From assembly GCA_947589545.1 (NCBI GenBank), contig CANQBA010000024.1:1-51176 (forward strand): a stretch of DNA of 51,176 nucleotides, given 5' to 3'. A program made the translations under genes and the position numbers. Below the pieces are notes generated by a model, which did not search any database, was not told the DNA's origin, and was given only the letters and a program-made list of their open reading frames with translations. The DNA is from an uncultured Oscillospiraceae bacterium (GTDB lineage Bacteria; Bacillota; Clostridia; Oscillospirales; Oscillospiraceae). Positions 33,285-40,045 of this stretch are shown piece by piece. Position 1 is the first letter of the stretch; each line of letters opens with the position of its first letter.

Positions 33285-33662
33285 ATGAGACTGATAGACG
33301 CGGACAGGCTGTCTGCGGTTTTGCAAAAGAATTTTGGACATACAGGCGGTGCGGCGGTATTACAACAGCTTATTGATATTGCCCCAACCGTCGACCCGGT
33401 GGAGCACGGGCACGTGGTCTGGCGGGAGCGGCCATTTACCGGGCCGAAATATCAGCGGGGGACGTGTCTGAAGTGCGGGCAGGAAGCCGCTTTCATCCTG
33501 CCGCCGATAGAATATGACGAAGTGCCCTACTGCTCGCAATGCGGGGCCAGACTGAGCGACGATTTTCAGGACTTCTGCCCCAAATGCGGGGCGAAGCTGG
33601 GCCATGGGCTGGAGCAGATCAAGTCATTGAAGCCGGAGGGCGAGGAGGTACACGATGGGTAG
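33285..33662 (+). CDS. Double zinc-ribbon phage protein
   Basis: 125 residues. MRLIDADRLSAVL at the N-terminus is common in phage accessory proteins. It contains three CxxC groups (TCLKCGQEA, PYCSQCGAR, DFCPKCGAKLG), forming zinc ribbons. GAGGAGGG precedes the ATG. It overlaps the next gene by 8 bases. Function unknown. Confidence 0.7.
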   Translation: MRLIDADRLSAVLQKNFGHTGGAAVLQQLIDIAPTVDPVEHGHVVWRERPFTGPKYQRGTCLKCGQEAAFILPPIEYDEVPYCSQCGARLSDDFQDFCPKCGAKLGHGLEQIKSLKPEGEEVHDG

Positions 33663-34065
33663 AAAACCGGGAGGGATATGCTTTGACGAGGAGAAGGCCC
33701 TGGAGCTTTATCACCAGGGGTTGACTGACCGGGAAATCGGGGACAAGCTTTTTGTATCCAGCGCGTCAATATGCGGATGGCGCCACCGTCGGAACCTTCC
33801 GGTAAACTTCTCGCCCATGTACCGGGGCAAGCGGCCGGAGGTGACGGTGGAGGTGCCGGAGGGCCTGAAAACCGTCAGAGAGCGGGAGAAGGACGAAACG
33901 GCTTTAATGGAGCAGGCGCAGGAGATCAGTCAGGACGCGGACGGGGACAGGGGAGGCTATAGCGCTCCTGAGCCGAGCCCTCGTTTCGATGGCGAACCGG
34001 CTGATCCGCGGCGGGAGGACAGGAAGAATTTACCCCCCCTACCGGCGGCGCGGGCTTGCCTATAA
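33655..34065 (+). CDS. Helix-turn-helix phage protein
   Basis: 136 residues. Residues ~12-48 (EEKALELYHQGLTDREIGDK, then SSASICGWRHRRNLP) are a homeodomain-like helix-turn-helix as in resolvases and sigma-like factors; the remainder is charged and Pro-rich, probably disordered. Its position before the late genes would suit a transcription regulator, which is inference. Confidence 0.65.
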   Translation: MGRKPGGICFDEEKALELYHQGLTDREIGDKLFVSSASICGWRHRRNLPVNFSPMYRGKRPEVTVEVPEGLKTVREREKDETALMEQAQEISQDADGDRGGYSAPEPSPRFDGEPADPRREDRKNLPPLPAARACL

Positions 34066-34202
34066 ACATAAGCTTCTGCGTCGGCGACTTTTCTGCCAGT
34101 TTGAGCGCACCGAATTACGAACGCGCTCTGGCGGCGGCGGAATTGCTCCTGGCGGCAGTCAACGCGGCGGGGGCTGTGCCCAAAACGGACACAAATAAAT
34201 AA
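34056..34202 (+). CDS. Possible small phage protein, TTG start
   Basis: A 48-residue frame (PINISFCVGDFSASLSAPNY, then an Ala/Leu-rich helix) that reads like a real protein but has only TTG as a start, no good ribosome site, and overlaps the previous gene by 10 bases. Its 3' end contains variant palindrome site 5. Confidence 0.35.
   Translation: MPINISFCVGDFSASLSAPNYERALAAAELLLAAVNAAGAVPKTDTNK
34176..34192. repeat. Dispersed palindrome, variant site 5
   Basis: GTGCCC-AAAAC-GGACAC, one arm mismatch, about 60 bases upstream of the HUH-type gene start. Confidence 0.6.
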
Positions 34203-34227
34203 CAGAGGCGAGAGGCTTTAGGCCCAC
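34202..34227. repeat. 26-base direct repeat, copy 1
   Basis: Starts ACAGAGGCGAGAGG and is identical to 35234-35259, where it is the 3' end of the small Cys gene (codons RGERL, stop) plus the 5' arm of its terminator. Copy 1 is therefore a stranded gene tail, left by duplication or recombination about 1030 bases away. Confidence 0.8.
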
Positions 34228-34258
34228 GGCCCGATTCCGAAAGGAGATTTGGCCGTGG
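34224..34258 (+). promoter_or_regulatory. Hairpin that encloses the ribosome site of the HUH-type gene
   Basis: CCACGGCC (34224-34231) pairs with GGCCGTGG (34251-34258). The 19-base loop holds AAGGAG and the 3' arm holds the GTG start codon, so folding would hinder initiation. Confidence 0.55.
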
Positions 34259-35004
34259 CGAAATACAGGAAGATCATTGAGGCGGGGCCGCTGGTGGTGG
34301 AGACTATCTATCCGGCCCCAAATCCCCGGGACACCCCTGACACACGGGCAGGGAAAAGGAAGCTCAGCTCGGAGGCACAACAGCGGATGAACTTCAAATA
34401 TGCCTGGCAAAAGCTGAGGCTCCTGCTGGCGGCCAACTTTGGGAGGCGGGATCTGTGGATCACCCTGACCTGTGACGACGGTCATCTGCCGAAAAACAGA
34501 GACGAGGCCCAGCGCCTGATCAAGGGATTTTTTCGCCGGCTCAGGCGCGTGAGGGAACGGCGGGGGTGCGGCCTCCGTTATATCTATACCATCGAGCATA
34601 AGCACGGCGACGGCCGGTGGCATTTCCACGTGGTCATGAACGCCACGGGCAGCGATTACAAGGATATCGTCTCCTTATGGGGCGCGGCGCAGAACGTCGA
34701 GATCCGAAACCTCCGCGTGGATAAGGAAAAGAACTTCCGCACGTTGGCCATGTACATGTGTAAGGAGCAGCGGGACTCAGTGGGTCAGCGCCTGTGGTCG
34801 GGCTCGAAGAACCTGATCCGGCCAAAGCCGGAGTGTACGCGGGTGCCCGACGATGAGACCATCCACGTCCCGCGAGGAGCCACAACGCTGGAGGAATCGA
34901 ACATCCGAAATCAATACGGTGTATTCCAATATGTAGAGTACCTTGTGCCCGGCTGGGAGCGTGGGGCGAAGGCACCGCGGCCCAGAAAGCGCCGGAAAAA
35001 ATAA
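34255..35004 (+). CDS. HUH-type (Rep-like) phage endonuclease homologue
   Basis: 249 residues. The pattern is of rolling-circle Rep proteins: motif I-like LWITLTCDD (about 68-75), the HUH-type motif HFHVV (H123, H125) and a candidate catalytic Tyr in AMYMCKEQ (Y167, with Lys three on). HUH enzymes nick single strands through a 5'-phosphotyrosine. This phage also has an initiator and DnaB, so it may have a second role, for example in mobilisation or packaging. GTG at 34255 has AAGGAG 8 bases upstream. The Arg/Lys-rich end (RPRKRRKK) suits DNA binding. Confidence 0.72.
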   Translation: MAKYRKIIEAGPLVVETIYPAPNPRDTPDTRAGKRKLSSEAQQRMNFKYAWQKLRLLLAANFGRRDLWITLTCDDGHLPKNRDEAQRLIKGFFRRLRRVRERRGCGLRYIYTIEHKHGDGRWHFHVVMNATGSDYKDIVSLWGAAQNVEIRNLRVDKEKNFRTLAMYMCKEQRDSVGQRLWSGSKNLIRPKPECTRVPDDETIHVPRGATTLEESNIRNQYGVFQYVEYLVPGWERGAKAPRPRKRRKK

Positions 35005-35070
35005 AAGAGCTTTTTATATTTTTTCGGTCTTGGGGGGTATATTAACTTTAGGAAAAGATGGTGAAAACAC

Positions 35071-35099
35071 TTGCAAACAACGGAAAAACGTGATATGAT
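35071..35099 (+). promoter_or_regulatory. Consensus promoter overlapping the small Cys gene
   Basis: TTGCAA (35071-35076), 17 bases, TATGAT (35094-35099). The -10 box overlaps the ATG at 35095, so RNA starting near 35106 would lack that codon; translation might start leaderless at GTG 35107. Confidence 0.7.
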
Positions 35100-35253
35100 A
35101 CCAACAGTGAGAGACGGATTCCTGATATGCCCGTATGACGGCGCCAGGATCATGCGGGTGCTCCCCAAGACCACGGCGACTAACCTGGTGGTCTGGTGCC
35201 GGAAGTGCAAGCGGGAGTACGTCGTGAATATCGACAGAGGCGAGAGGCTTTAG
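35095..35253 (+). CDS. Small Cys-rich Com/KTR-like protein
   Basis: 52 residues with ICPYDGARIMRVLP and WCRKCKREYVVNI, giving two metal-binding Cys groups, as in small Com-like or cysteine-rich KTR proteins of mobile elements. It is bracketed by its own promoter and a strong terminator, so it is a self-contained unit. The start codon is uncertain because the ATG lies within the promoter. A 5'-truncated copy of its tail is at 34202-34227. Confidence 0.6.
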   Translation: MIPTVRDGFLICPYDGARIMRVLPKTTATNLVVWCRKCKREYVVNIDRGERL

Positions 35254-35259
35254 GCCCAC
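35234..35259. repeat. 26-base direct repeat, copy 2
   Basis: Identical to 34202-34227; here it forms the end of the small Cys gene and part of the terminator stem. Confidence 0.8.
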
Positions 35260-35310
35260 AGCCCACGATTGCGCAGGATGCGTGATTGTTGGCTGTGGGC
35301 CTTTTTGTTT
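35252..35310 (+). terminator. Intrinsic terminator after the small Cys gene
   Basis: AGGCCCACAGCC (35252-35263) pairs with GGCTGTGGGCCT (35291-35302), followed by TTTTTGTTT. It starts in the stop codon of the small gene and ends 5 bases before the ribosome site of the HNH gene. Confidence 0.88.
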
Positions 35311-35327
35311 GTCCGGGAGGTGAGCGC

Positions 35328-35699
35328 GTGGCGATGAAGCCGCCAAGGCCCTGCCGGCATCCGGGGTGTCCGGTGCTGACGCGGGACGGCTGGTGCGAGA
35401 AGCACAGGCCCAGGTACACGCGCGGGGCCAGCGACGCGTGGCACTGGATGTATTCGCTGCCGGTGTGGACCGAGCGCCTGCGGCCGGCGCAGCTGACGCG
35501 GGAGCCCTTCTGCCGCGAGTGCGCCAAGGCCGGGCGGCGGGTGCGGGCGACTGTCGTCGACCACATCGTGCCGCACCGTGGGAATTGGGCGCTGTTCGTG
35601 GATCCTGCCAACCACCAGAGCCTGTGCAAGCAGTGCCACGACCGCAAGACGATGCGGGAACAATGCGAAGAACGGCAAAAAGGGCGGCGGGGATATTGA
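35328..35699 (+). CDS. HNH endonuclease of the packaging module
   Basis: 123 residues. An N-terminal Cys/His group (CRHPGCPVLTRDGWCEKHRP), then the beta-beta-alpha-metal motif: CREC, VVDHIVPHRGNWALF, NHQSLCKQCHDRKT. In HK97-type cos phages an HNH protein next to terminase helps cut the cos site. GTG at 35328 has GGGAGGTG 5-6 bases upstream. Confidence 0.9.
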   Translation: MAMKPPRPCRHPGCPVLTRDGWCEKHRPRYTRGASDAWHWMYSLPVWTERLRPAQLTREPFCRECAKAGRRVRATVVDHIVPHRGNWALFVDPANHQSLCKQCHDRKTMREQCEERQKGRRGY

Positions 35700-35887
35700 G
35701 GCTTTTGGACGGTACGCTTGGGCGGGTGCGCGGTGCGGGTGTGCCCGCGGGTAATTCCTTGCGAACCACCCCCCGGGGGTAAAAAGTTTTCCCCGCCTTC
35801 GACGAAGACCCCGGCCCAACCTACGTGAAAGATTTTTGCCCCATGAGGAGCCGGGGAAAGAGGCGCGGACGGGGCGATGGGAAGGAG
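35700..35887 (+). other. Non-coding gap before packaging genes, candidate cos region
   Basis: No convincing gene. It contains a GC-rich start, then CCCCCCGGGGGTAAAAAGTTT around 35770-35787 and a Pro-codon-like C-rich run. Its position between HNH and the terminase module is where cos sites lie in related phages, but no cohesive-end sequence can be proven by eye. Confidence 0.3.
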
Positions 35888-36052
35888 ATGCGTTATGGAT
35901 GGACGGAAGAGGACTCGAAAAAGGTGCGGAGGCTGGCGGTGCTGTTGTTGTCATTGCGGGTGATGGACGCGCGGCGGCCGGCGGCGGAGATGCTGATGAT
36001 CTTGCGACTGGCGGGTATGAGAGCGCGGAAGGTGACGGCGGGGTTGAGGTGA
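35888..36052 (+). CDS. Small helical phage protein
   Basis: 54 residues (MRYGWTEEDSKKVRRLAVLL...AAEMLMILRLAGMRARKV). It ends in a GTGA overlap with the ParB-methylase start, which supports coupling. The start is uncertain: the ATG at 35888 has GGAG immediately before it, and upstream in-frame starts exist at 35825 and 35843. Function unknown. Confidence 0.5.
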   Translation: MRYGWTEEDSKKVRRLAVLLLSLRVMDARRPAAEMLMILRLAGMRARKVTAGLR

Positions 36053-37353
36053 CGGGGAAGAGACTGGAGATGAGGGACATCGACAGTATTATCCCCTATG
36101 CCAGAAATGCCAGGATGCATGACGGGGAGCAGATCGCGAAGCTGAGGGGATCCCTTCGACAGTTCGGATTTGTGAAGCCCCTGACCGTTGACGAGGACGG
36201 GAACCTGCTGGCCGGGCACGGGATCCTGACGGCGGCCAGGGCGGAAGGCATGACCGAGGTGCCCTGCGTAGTGGTCTCCGGGATCTCCGAGGTGGACCGG
36301 CAGGCCTATATCATCGCCGACAACGCCCTTGCGGATCTTTCCGCGTGGGATCCCAAGATGCGGGATCTGGAGGTCAAGCGGCTCGAGAGCCTCGGCGCCA
36401 ACACAAAGCTCCTGGGGCTGAAGACCGGGAAGCTGGGCACGGTGGACGTTGGGGCCTATACCAGGGCAGCGCCGGGCGAGGGTGGATCCGCTGAAGGCGA
36501 GGACTGGTTTGAAAACCGGGAGAGGGACCGGGGCCGGCAGGAGGGCAACGACGAGTACAACGAATTTGTGGAAAAATTCGAGCTCAAAAAGACCACGGAC
36601 GACTGCTACACGCCGGATGTGGTGTACGATGCGGTGGCGGAGTGGACGGCGGCGGAATACGGGCTGAACCGGTCACGGTTCGTCCGGCCCTTCTATCCGG
36701 GCGGCGATTATCAGGGGCGGGCGTACGGGCCCGAGGATGTGGTGGTCGACAATCCGCCCTTTTCGAAGCTTGCGGAGATCCTGCGCTTTTACGGCGGCAG
36801 GGGTATCCGGTATTTCCTCTTCGCGCCGGCGCTGACACTCTTCTCCCGCGCGGCGCTGGAGACCGGGTGCTGTATTGCGGCCTATGCCGATATTGTCTAC
36901 GAGAACGGCGCTTCGGTCTGCACGTCGTTCGTGACCAATCTGGAGCCCGAGAACGTGAAGGCCAGGACCGCACCGGCGCTGACCGAGGCGGTGGAGACGG
37001 CGGTTCGCGAGTACCTGCGGGGCAAGCGGGCGAGCCTTCCAAAATACGAGTTCCCTGCTGAGGTCCTGACGGCGCCGGTCATGGGAAGATGGAGCCAGCT
37101 GGGGCTGGAGTTTAAACTGCGCAAGCTGGACTTTGTGCGGATCTCGGAGCTGGACGCCATGAATGCCGATGGCAGGGCCAGCGGCATCTTCGGCGGCGCG
37201 CTGTTGCTTTCGGAGAAGGCCGCGGCAGAAAAGGCCGCGGCGGAGAAAATCGCGGCGGAGAAGGCCGCAGCTGAGAAGGCCGGCGTGACGTGCTGGGAGC
37301 TTTCCGAGCGGGAACAGGCAATCGTCCAAGCTTTGGGCGAGGACAGCAAGTGA
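36049..37353 (+). CDS. ParB-domain / DNA adenine methylase fusion
   Basis: 434 residues. Residues ~8-130 are a ParB/sulfiredoxin-like domain (IIPYARNARMHDGEQI, LLAGHGILTAARAEGM). Residues ~190-370 contain a methylase-like region with the catalytic motif DNPPFSKL and YFLFAPALTLFS, closest in style to EcoRI-type adenine methylases; a classical FxGxG SAM motif is not obvious. A tail of EKAAAEK repeats forms a helical linker. Such orphan methylases may mark phage DNA against host restriction. GTG at 36049 overlaps the previous stop. Confidence 0.82.
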   Translation: MTGKRLEMRDIDSIIPYARNARMHDGEQIAKLRGSLRQFGFVKPLTVDEDGNLLAGHGILTAARAEGMTEVPCVVVSGISEVDRQAYIIADNALADLSAWDPKMRDLEVKRLESLGANTKLLGLKTGKLGTVDVGAYTRAAPGEGGSAEGEDWFENRERDRGRQEGNDEYNEFVEKFELKKTTDDCYTPDVVYDAVAEWTAAEYGLNRSRFVRPFYPGGDYQGRAYGPEDVVVDNPPFSKLAEILRFYGGRGIRYFLFAPALTLFSRAALETGCCIAAYADIVYENGASVCTSFVTNLEPENVKARTAPALTEAVETAVREYLRGKRASLPKYEFPAEVLTAPVMGRWSQLGLEFKLRKLDFVRISELDAMNADGRASGIFGGALLLSEKAAAEKAAAEKIAAEKAAAEKAGVTCWELSEREQAIVQALGEDSK

Positions 37354-37362
37354 GGTGAGAGT

Positions 37363-37848
37363 ATGCCGGGGACGAGACTGCCGATAGAGGTGCTGGATGC
37401 CAGGGGGCGGAAGCATATGGGTAAGAGGGAGCGGCAGGCGCGGGAGGATTCCCAGCCGAAGCCGTCCGCCGCCGTTAAAAAGCTGACGGCACCCAAGTGG
37501 CTGCCGGAGGATCTTCGGGAGGACTTTAACAGGATCGCCAGGGCCCTGGTGGATCTGATGCCCCGGCTCATCATAAGGCCGGACGCGGATACCGTGGCCA
37601 ACTACTGCGTGGTATATGCGGCGTGGAAGTCCGCCACGAACCTGGCCAACGACGCCCTCAACCGGGAGGACCTGGAGGACGCCCAGGCGTGGAGCCTGGT
37701 ACAGGACAGGTATTTTAAGCAGGCCAGGGCCTGCGCCAACGATCTGGGCCTGACGATCACCAGCCGGTGCCGGCTGGTGGTGCCGGAGAAGGAGAACCGG
37801 GGCGAGGAGAATCCGTTCTTGAAGCTCCGGGAGCAGATCGGTGCCTGA
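37363..37848 (+). CDS. Terminase small subunit, P27 family
   Basis: 161 residues. A basic N-terminus and a helical body (WLPEDLREDFNRIARALVDL, NYCVVYAAWKSA) match the P27 family of small terminases, which recognise the packaging site and recruit the large subunit. It precedes the large subunit with an 8-base overlap. Confidence 0.88.
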   Translation: MPGTRLPIEVLDARGRKHMGKRERQAREDSQPKPSAAVKKLTAPKWLPEDLREDFNRIARALVDLMPRLIIRPDADTVANYCVVYAAWKSATNLANDALNREDLEDAQAWSLVQDRYFKQARACANDLGLTITSRCRLVVPEKENRGEENPFLKLREQIGA

Positions 37849-39589
37849 GCTGACGGAGCTGGCGCCGGGGATCGCCGTGCCGGCGCCGGACGACGGGGCG
37901 GTCTTGCGGTACAGCGAGGCGGACGCGGAGGTGGTCAGGGGGTTTTTCTCCCTGCTGGTATACGGCCAGAACGAGTGGGCCGGGCGGCCCTTCCGGCTGG
38001 AGCCCTGGGAGGATGAGGCCATCCGGGGCTTTTACGGGGTGCAGGTCCGGGACGACGACGGCAGCTGGGTCAGGTACCGCCGGTTTTTGTACGAGGAGCT
38101 GCCCAAGAAGAACGGTAAGAGCGAATTCGCGGCGGGGCTGGGGCTCTACCACCTGATCGCCGACGGGGAGAGCCTTCCCAACGTGGGGCTCTTCGCCACG
38201 GACAAGGTGAACGCCGACATCATCTACCGGTGCGCCAAGTACATGGTGGAGCACACGGCCCTGGGCCAGCCCGCGGGGAACCCGCTGGTGTGGTGCCGGG
38301 ACAGCGTCCGGGAGATCAGAACCCGGTATGGCGGAGTGCTGAAGGTGTACTCCTCCGATGTGGAAAATAAGCACGGGTTTTCCTTCTCGGCCATTATCGT
38401 AGACGAGCTTCACACCTGGGCGAAGGCGGAACTGTGGGACGTGCTGACAGCGGGATCGGACGCGGCGAGGCGCCAGCAGGCGGTGATCGTCCTAACAACC
38501 GCCGGGGACGACCCGGATCGGAAGAGCATTGGCTGGGCCATCCACGAGAAGTGCCGGCGGATCTTAGCCTGGCGGGAGGGACGGCCGGAGCGGGAGCTGG
38601 ATCAGGATGACCCCCAGTGGCTGCCCATCATGTACGGGATCTCCGTGCTGACCGGCGACGATCCGGACGCCATCGCGGCCCTGGACATCTACGATGAGGC
38701 GCTGTGGCGGCGGTGCAATCCATCCTATGGCGTGACCATCAAGACCAGGCAATTCAGAGCCGAGGCCCGGGCGGCCCGGCTCAGCGAGGCAGCGGAGAGG
38801 ACATTCCGGTGGCTGCGGCTCAACCAGTGGATCGCCACGGACGAAGTCGGCTGGGTGCCGGTGACCGTATACGACAAGACGCAGTTTAACCGGCCTGAGT
38901 GGGAGGGCCTGTCCGTCCTGGAGCGCCGGCGGGCCGTGCGGGAGTACCTGCGGGGCAAGAAGTGTTACGGGGGGCTGGACCTCTCCACCACCACGGATCT
39001 TGCGGCCCTCACATTGTGCTTCCCGCCCCAGCCGGGTCTTCCGGAATGGGTGGCGCTCTTCTGGGCCTGGAGGCCCCAGGAGGGGGTCGTGGAGGCGGAG
39101 CAGAGGGACCATGTGCCCTACCGGGACTGGGCGAGAGCTGGGTTTTTGGAGCTGTGTGAGGGGGACATGATCGACTACACCCAGGTTGAGGAGGTTATCC
39201 GGTCCTGCAAGGATATGTTCAATCTCAAGAGCCTGGGCGTGGATCCGTACCTCAGCCGGACGTTGACCCAGAGGCTGACGGCGGCAGGGGCACCGGTGGT
39301 GGAGATCCCGCAGACGCTCTTGTCGCTGAGTCCGGCTACGAAGGAGCTGGAGCGGCTGACCCGGGCTCACGAGATGCTCCACGAGCACAACACCGCCTGC
39401 CGGTACTGCTGGGGGAACGTGAGGCTCCTGACGGACTCCAACGAGAACATACGGCCCACCAAGAAAAAGAGCATCGGGCGCATCGATATGGTGGTGTCGT
39501 GGATCATCTGCATGGCCGCGGCGATGGTGGATATGGCCAAGCCCCCGGAGCTGGGCGAGGCCATCGCCGAGGGGAATTGGAGTATGTGA
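37841..39589 (+). CDS. Terminase large subunit
   Basis: 582 residues, the normal size for HK97-type packaging motors. The N-terminal ATPase has PKKNGKS (88-94, Walker A) and AIIVDELH (184-191, Walker B), followed by VLTTAGDD coupling motif. The C-terminal RNase H-like nuclease has GGLDLSTTTDLA (metal Asp), GVDPYL and IGRIDMVVS. GTG is the start. Palindrome site 6 lies 16 bases beyond the stop. Confidence 0.95.
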   Translation: MPELTELAPGIAVPAPDDGAVLRYSEADAEVVRGFFSLLVYGQNEWAGRPFRLEPWEDEAIRGFYGVQVRDDDGSWVRYRRFLYEELPKKNGKSEFAAGLGLYHLIADGESLPNVGLFATDKVNADIIYRCAKYMVEHTALGQPAGNPLVWCRDSVREIRTRYGGVLKVYSSDVENKHGFSFSAIIVDELHTWAKAELWDVLTAGSDAARRQQAVIVLTTAGDDPDRKSIGWAIHEKCRRILAWREGRPERELDQDDPQWLPIMYGISVLTGDDPDAIAALDIYDEALWRRCNPSYGVTIKTRQFRAEARAARLSEAAERTFRWLRLNQWIATDEVGWVPVTVYDKTQFNRPEWEGLSVLERRRAVREYLRGKKCYGGLDLSTTTDLAALTLCFPPQPGLPEWVALFWAWRPQEGVVEAEQRDHVPYRDWARAGFLELCEGDMIDYTQVEEVIRSCKDMFNLKSLGVDPYLSRTLTQRLTAAGAPVVEIPQTLLSLSPATKELERLTRAHEMLHEHNTACRYCWGNVRLLTDSNENIRPTKKKSIGRIDMVVSWIICMAAAMVDMAKPPELGEAIAEGNWSM

Positions 39590-39605
39590 CAGAACCTTTT
39601 TGACC

Positions 39606-39622
39606 GTGCCCGACTTGGGCAC
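39606..39622. repeat. Dispersed 17-bp palindrome, site 6
   Basis: GTGCCC-GACTT-GGGCAC, perfect arms, in the terminase-portal gap. Confidence 0.9.
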
Positions 39623-39648
39623 ACACGAATTTGTCCCACGCCGCCGTG

Positions 39649-39820
39649 TTGACAGTCCGGTGCCTACCGGGAAATAGCGGCGGCCTGGGACGCTATATGC
39701 CCCTTGCCGGCGCGGGAACCGGGCGGGGGCGGGGCATCGTTTTATCCTTTTGTGAGCCGAGAGACTGTAAGTCCACGGGCCGGGGATCAGAGGAATCTGA
39801 TTTCCGGCCCGTTTTTGTTT
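39649..39820 (+). ncRNA. Candidate structured RNA between terminase and portal genes
   Basis: The 240-base gap (39590-39832) has no gene until the small membrane protein. It holds a possible promoter, TTGACA (39649-39654), 17 bases, AAATAG; then a hairpin ATGCCCC (39697-39703)/GGGGCAT (39731-39737) with nested pairing and a T-rich follow-on; then the terminator at 39775-39820. Together these could make a phage small RNA of about 130-140 bases. The -10 box is poor. Confidence 0.4.
39775..39820 (+). terminator. Intrinsic terminator before the portal operon
   Basis: ACGGGCCGG (39775-39783) pairs with CCGGCCCGT (39804-39812), topped by ATCAGA-GGAA-TCTGAT, followed by TTTTGTTT. It lies directly before the GGAGGTG of the next gene. 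Confidence 0.9.
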
Positions 39821-39832
39821 GGAGGTGTTTGG

Positions 39833-40045
39833 ATGACCGTGAAAAAGGCCAGGGACAAGCCCAGGCGCGTCCTGGATGCCGCAAGATCGTGGGTGGCGGA
39901 TATCCTCCTGATCGCCGGAGCCGTCATGGTGGCCGTCGGGGCGGGGCTGATCTACGTTCCGGCGGGGTGGATCGCCGGCGGGGCGCTGGCCATTGCCGGC
40001 GGCGTTCTGGCGGCCAAAAAGGAGCCTGGAGGTGACGACGGATGA
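39833..40045 (+). CDS. Small two-helix membrane protein upstream of portal
   Basis: 70 residues: a basic N-terminus (KKARDKPRRV) and two hydrophobic segments (ADILLIAGAVMVAVGAGLIY; AGWIAGGALAIAGGVLAA). ATG at 39833 has GGAGGTG upstream; it overlaps the portal gene by 4 bases. Holin-like in shape, but its position in the head operon argues against lysis. Function unknown. Confidence 0.75.
   Translation: MTVKKARDKPRRVLDAARSWVADILLIAGAVMVAVGAGLIYVPAGWIAGGALAIAGGVLAAKKEPGGDDG

Noticed and set aside
36673-38022. 449-codon minus-strand frame opposite the methylase and terminase genes
   Set aside because: A shadow of well-supported plus-strand genes.
39833-40045. Holin
   Set aside because: Two transmembrane helices, but it sits between terminase and portal with a 4-base overlap to portal, not in a lysis module.
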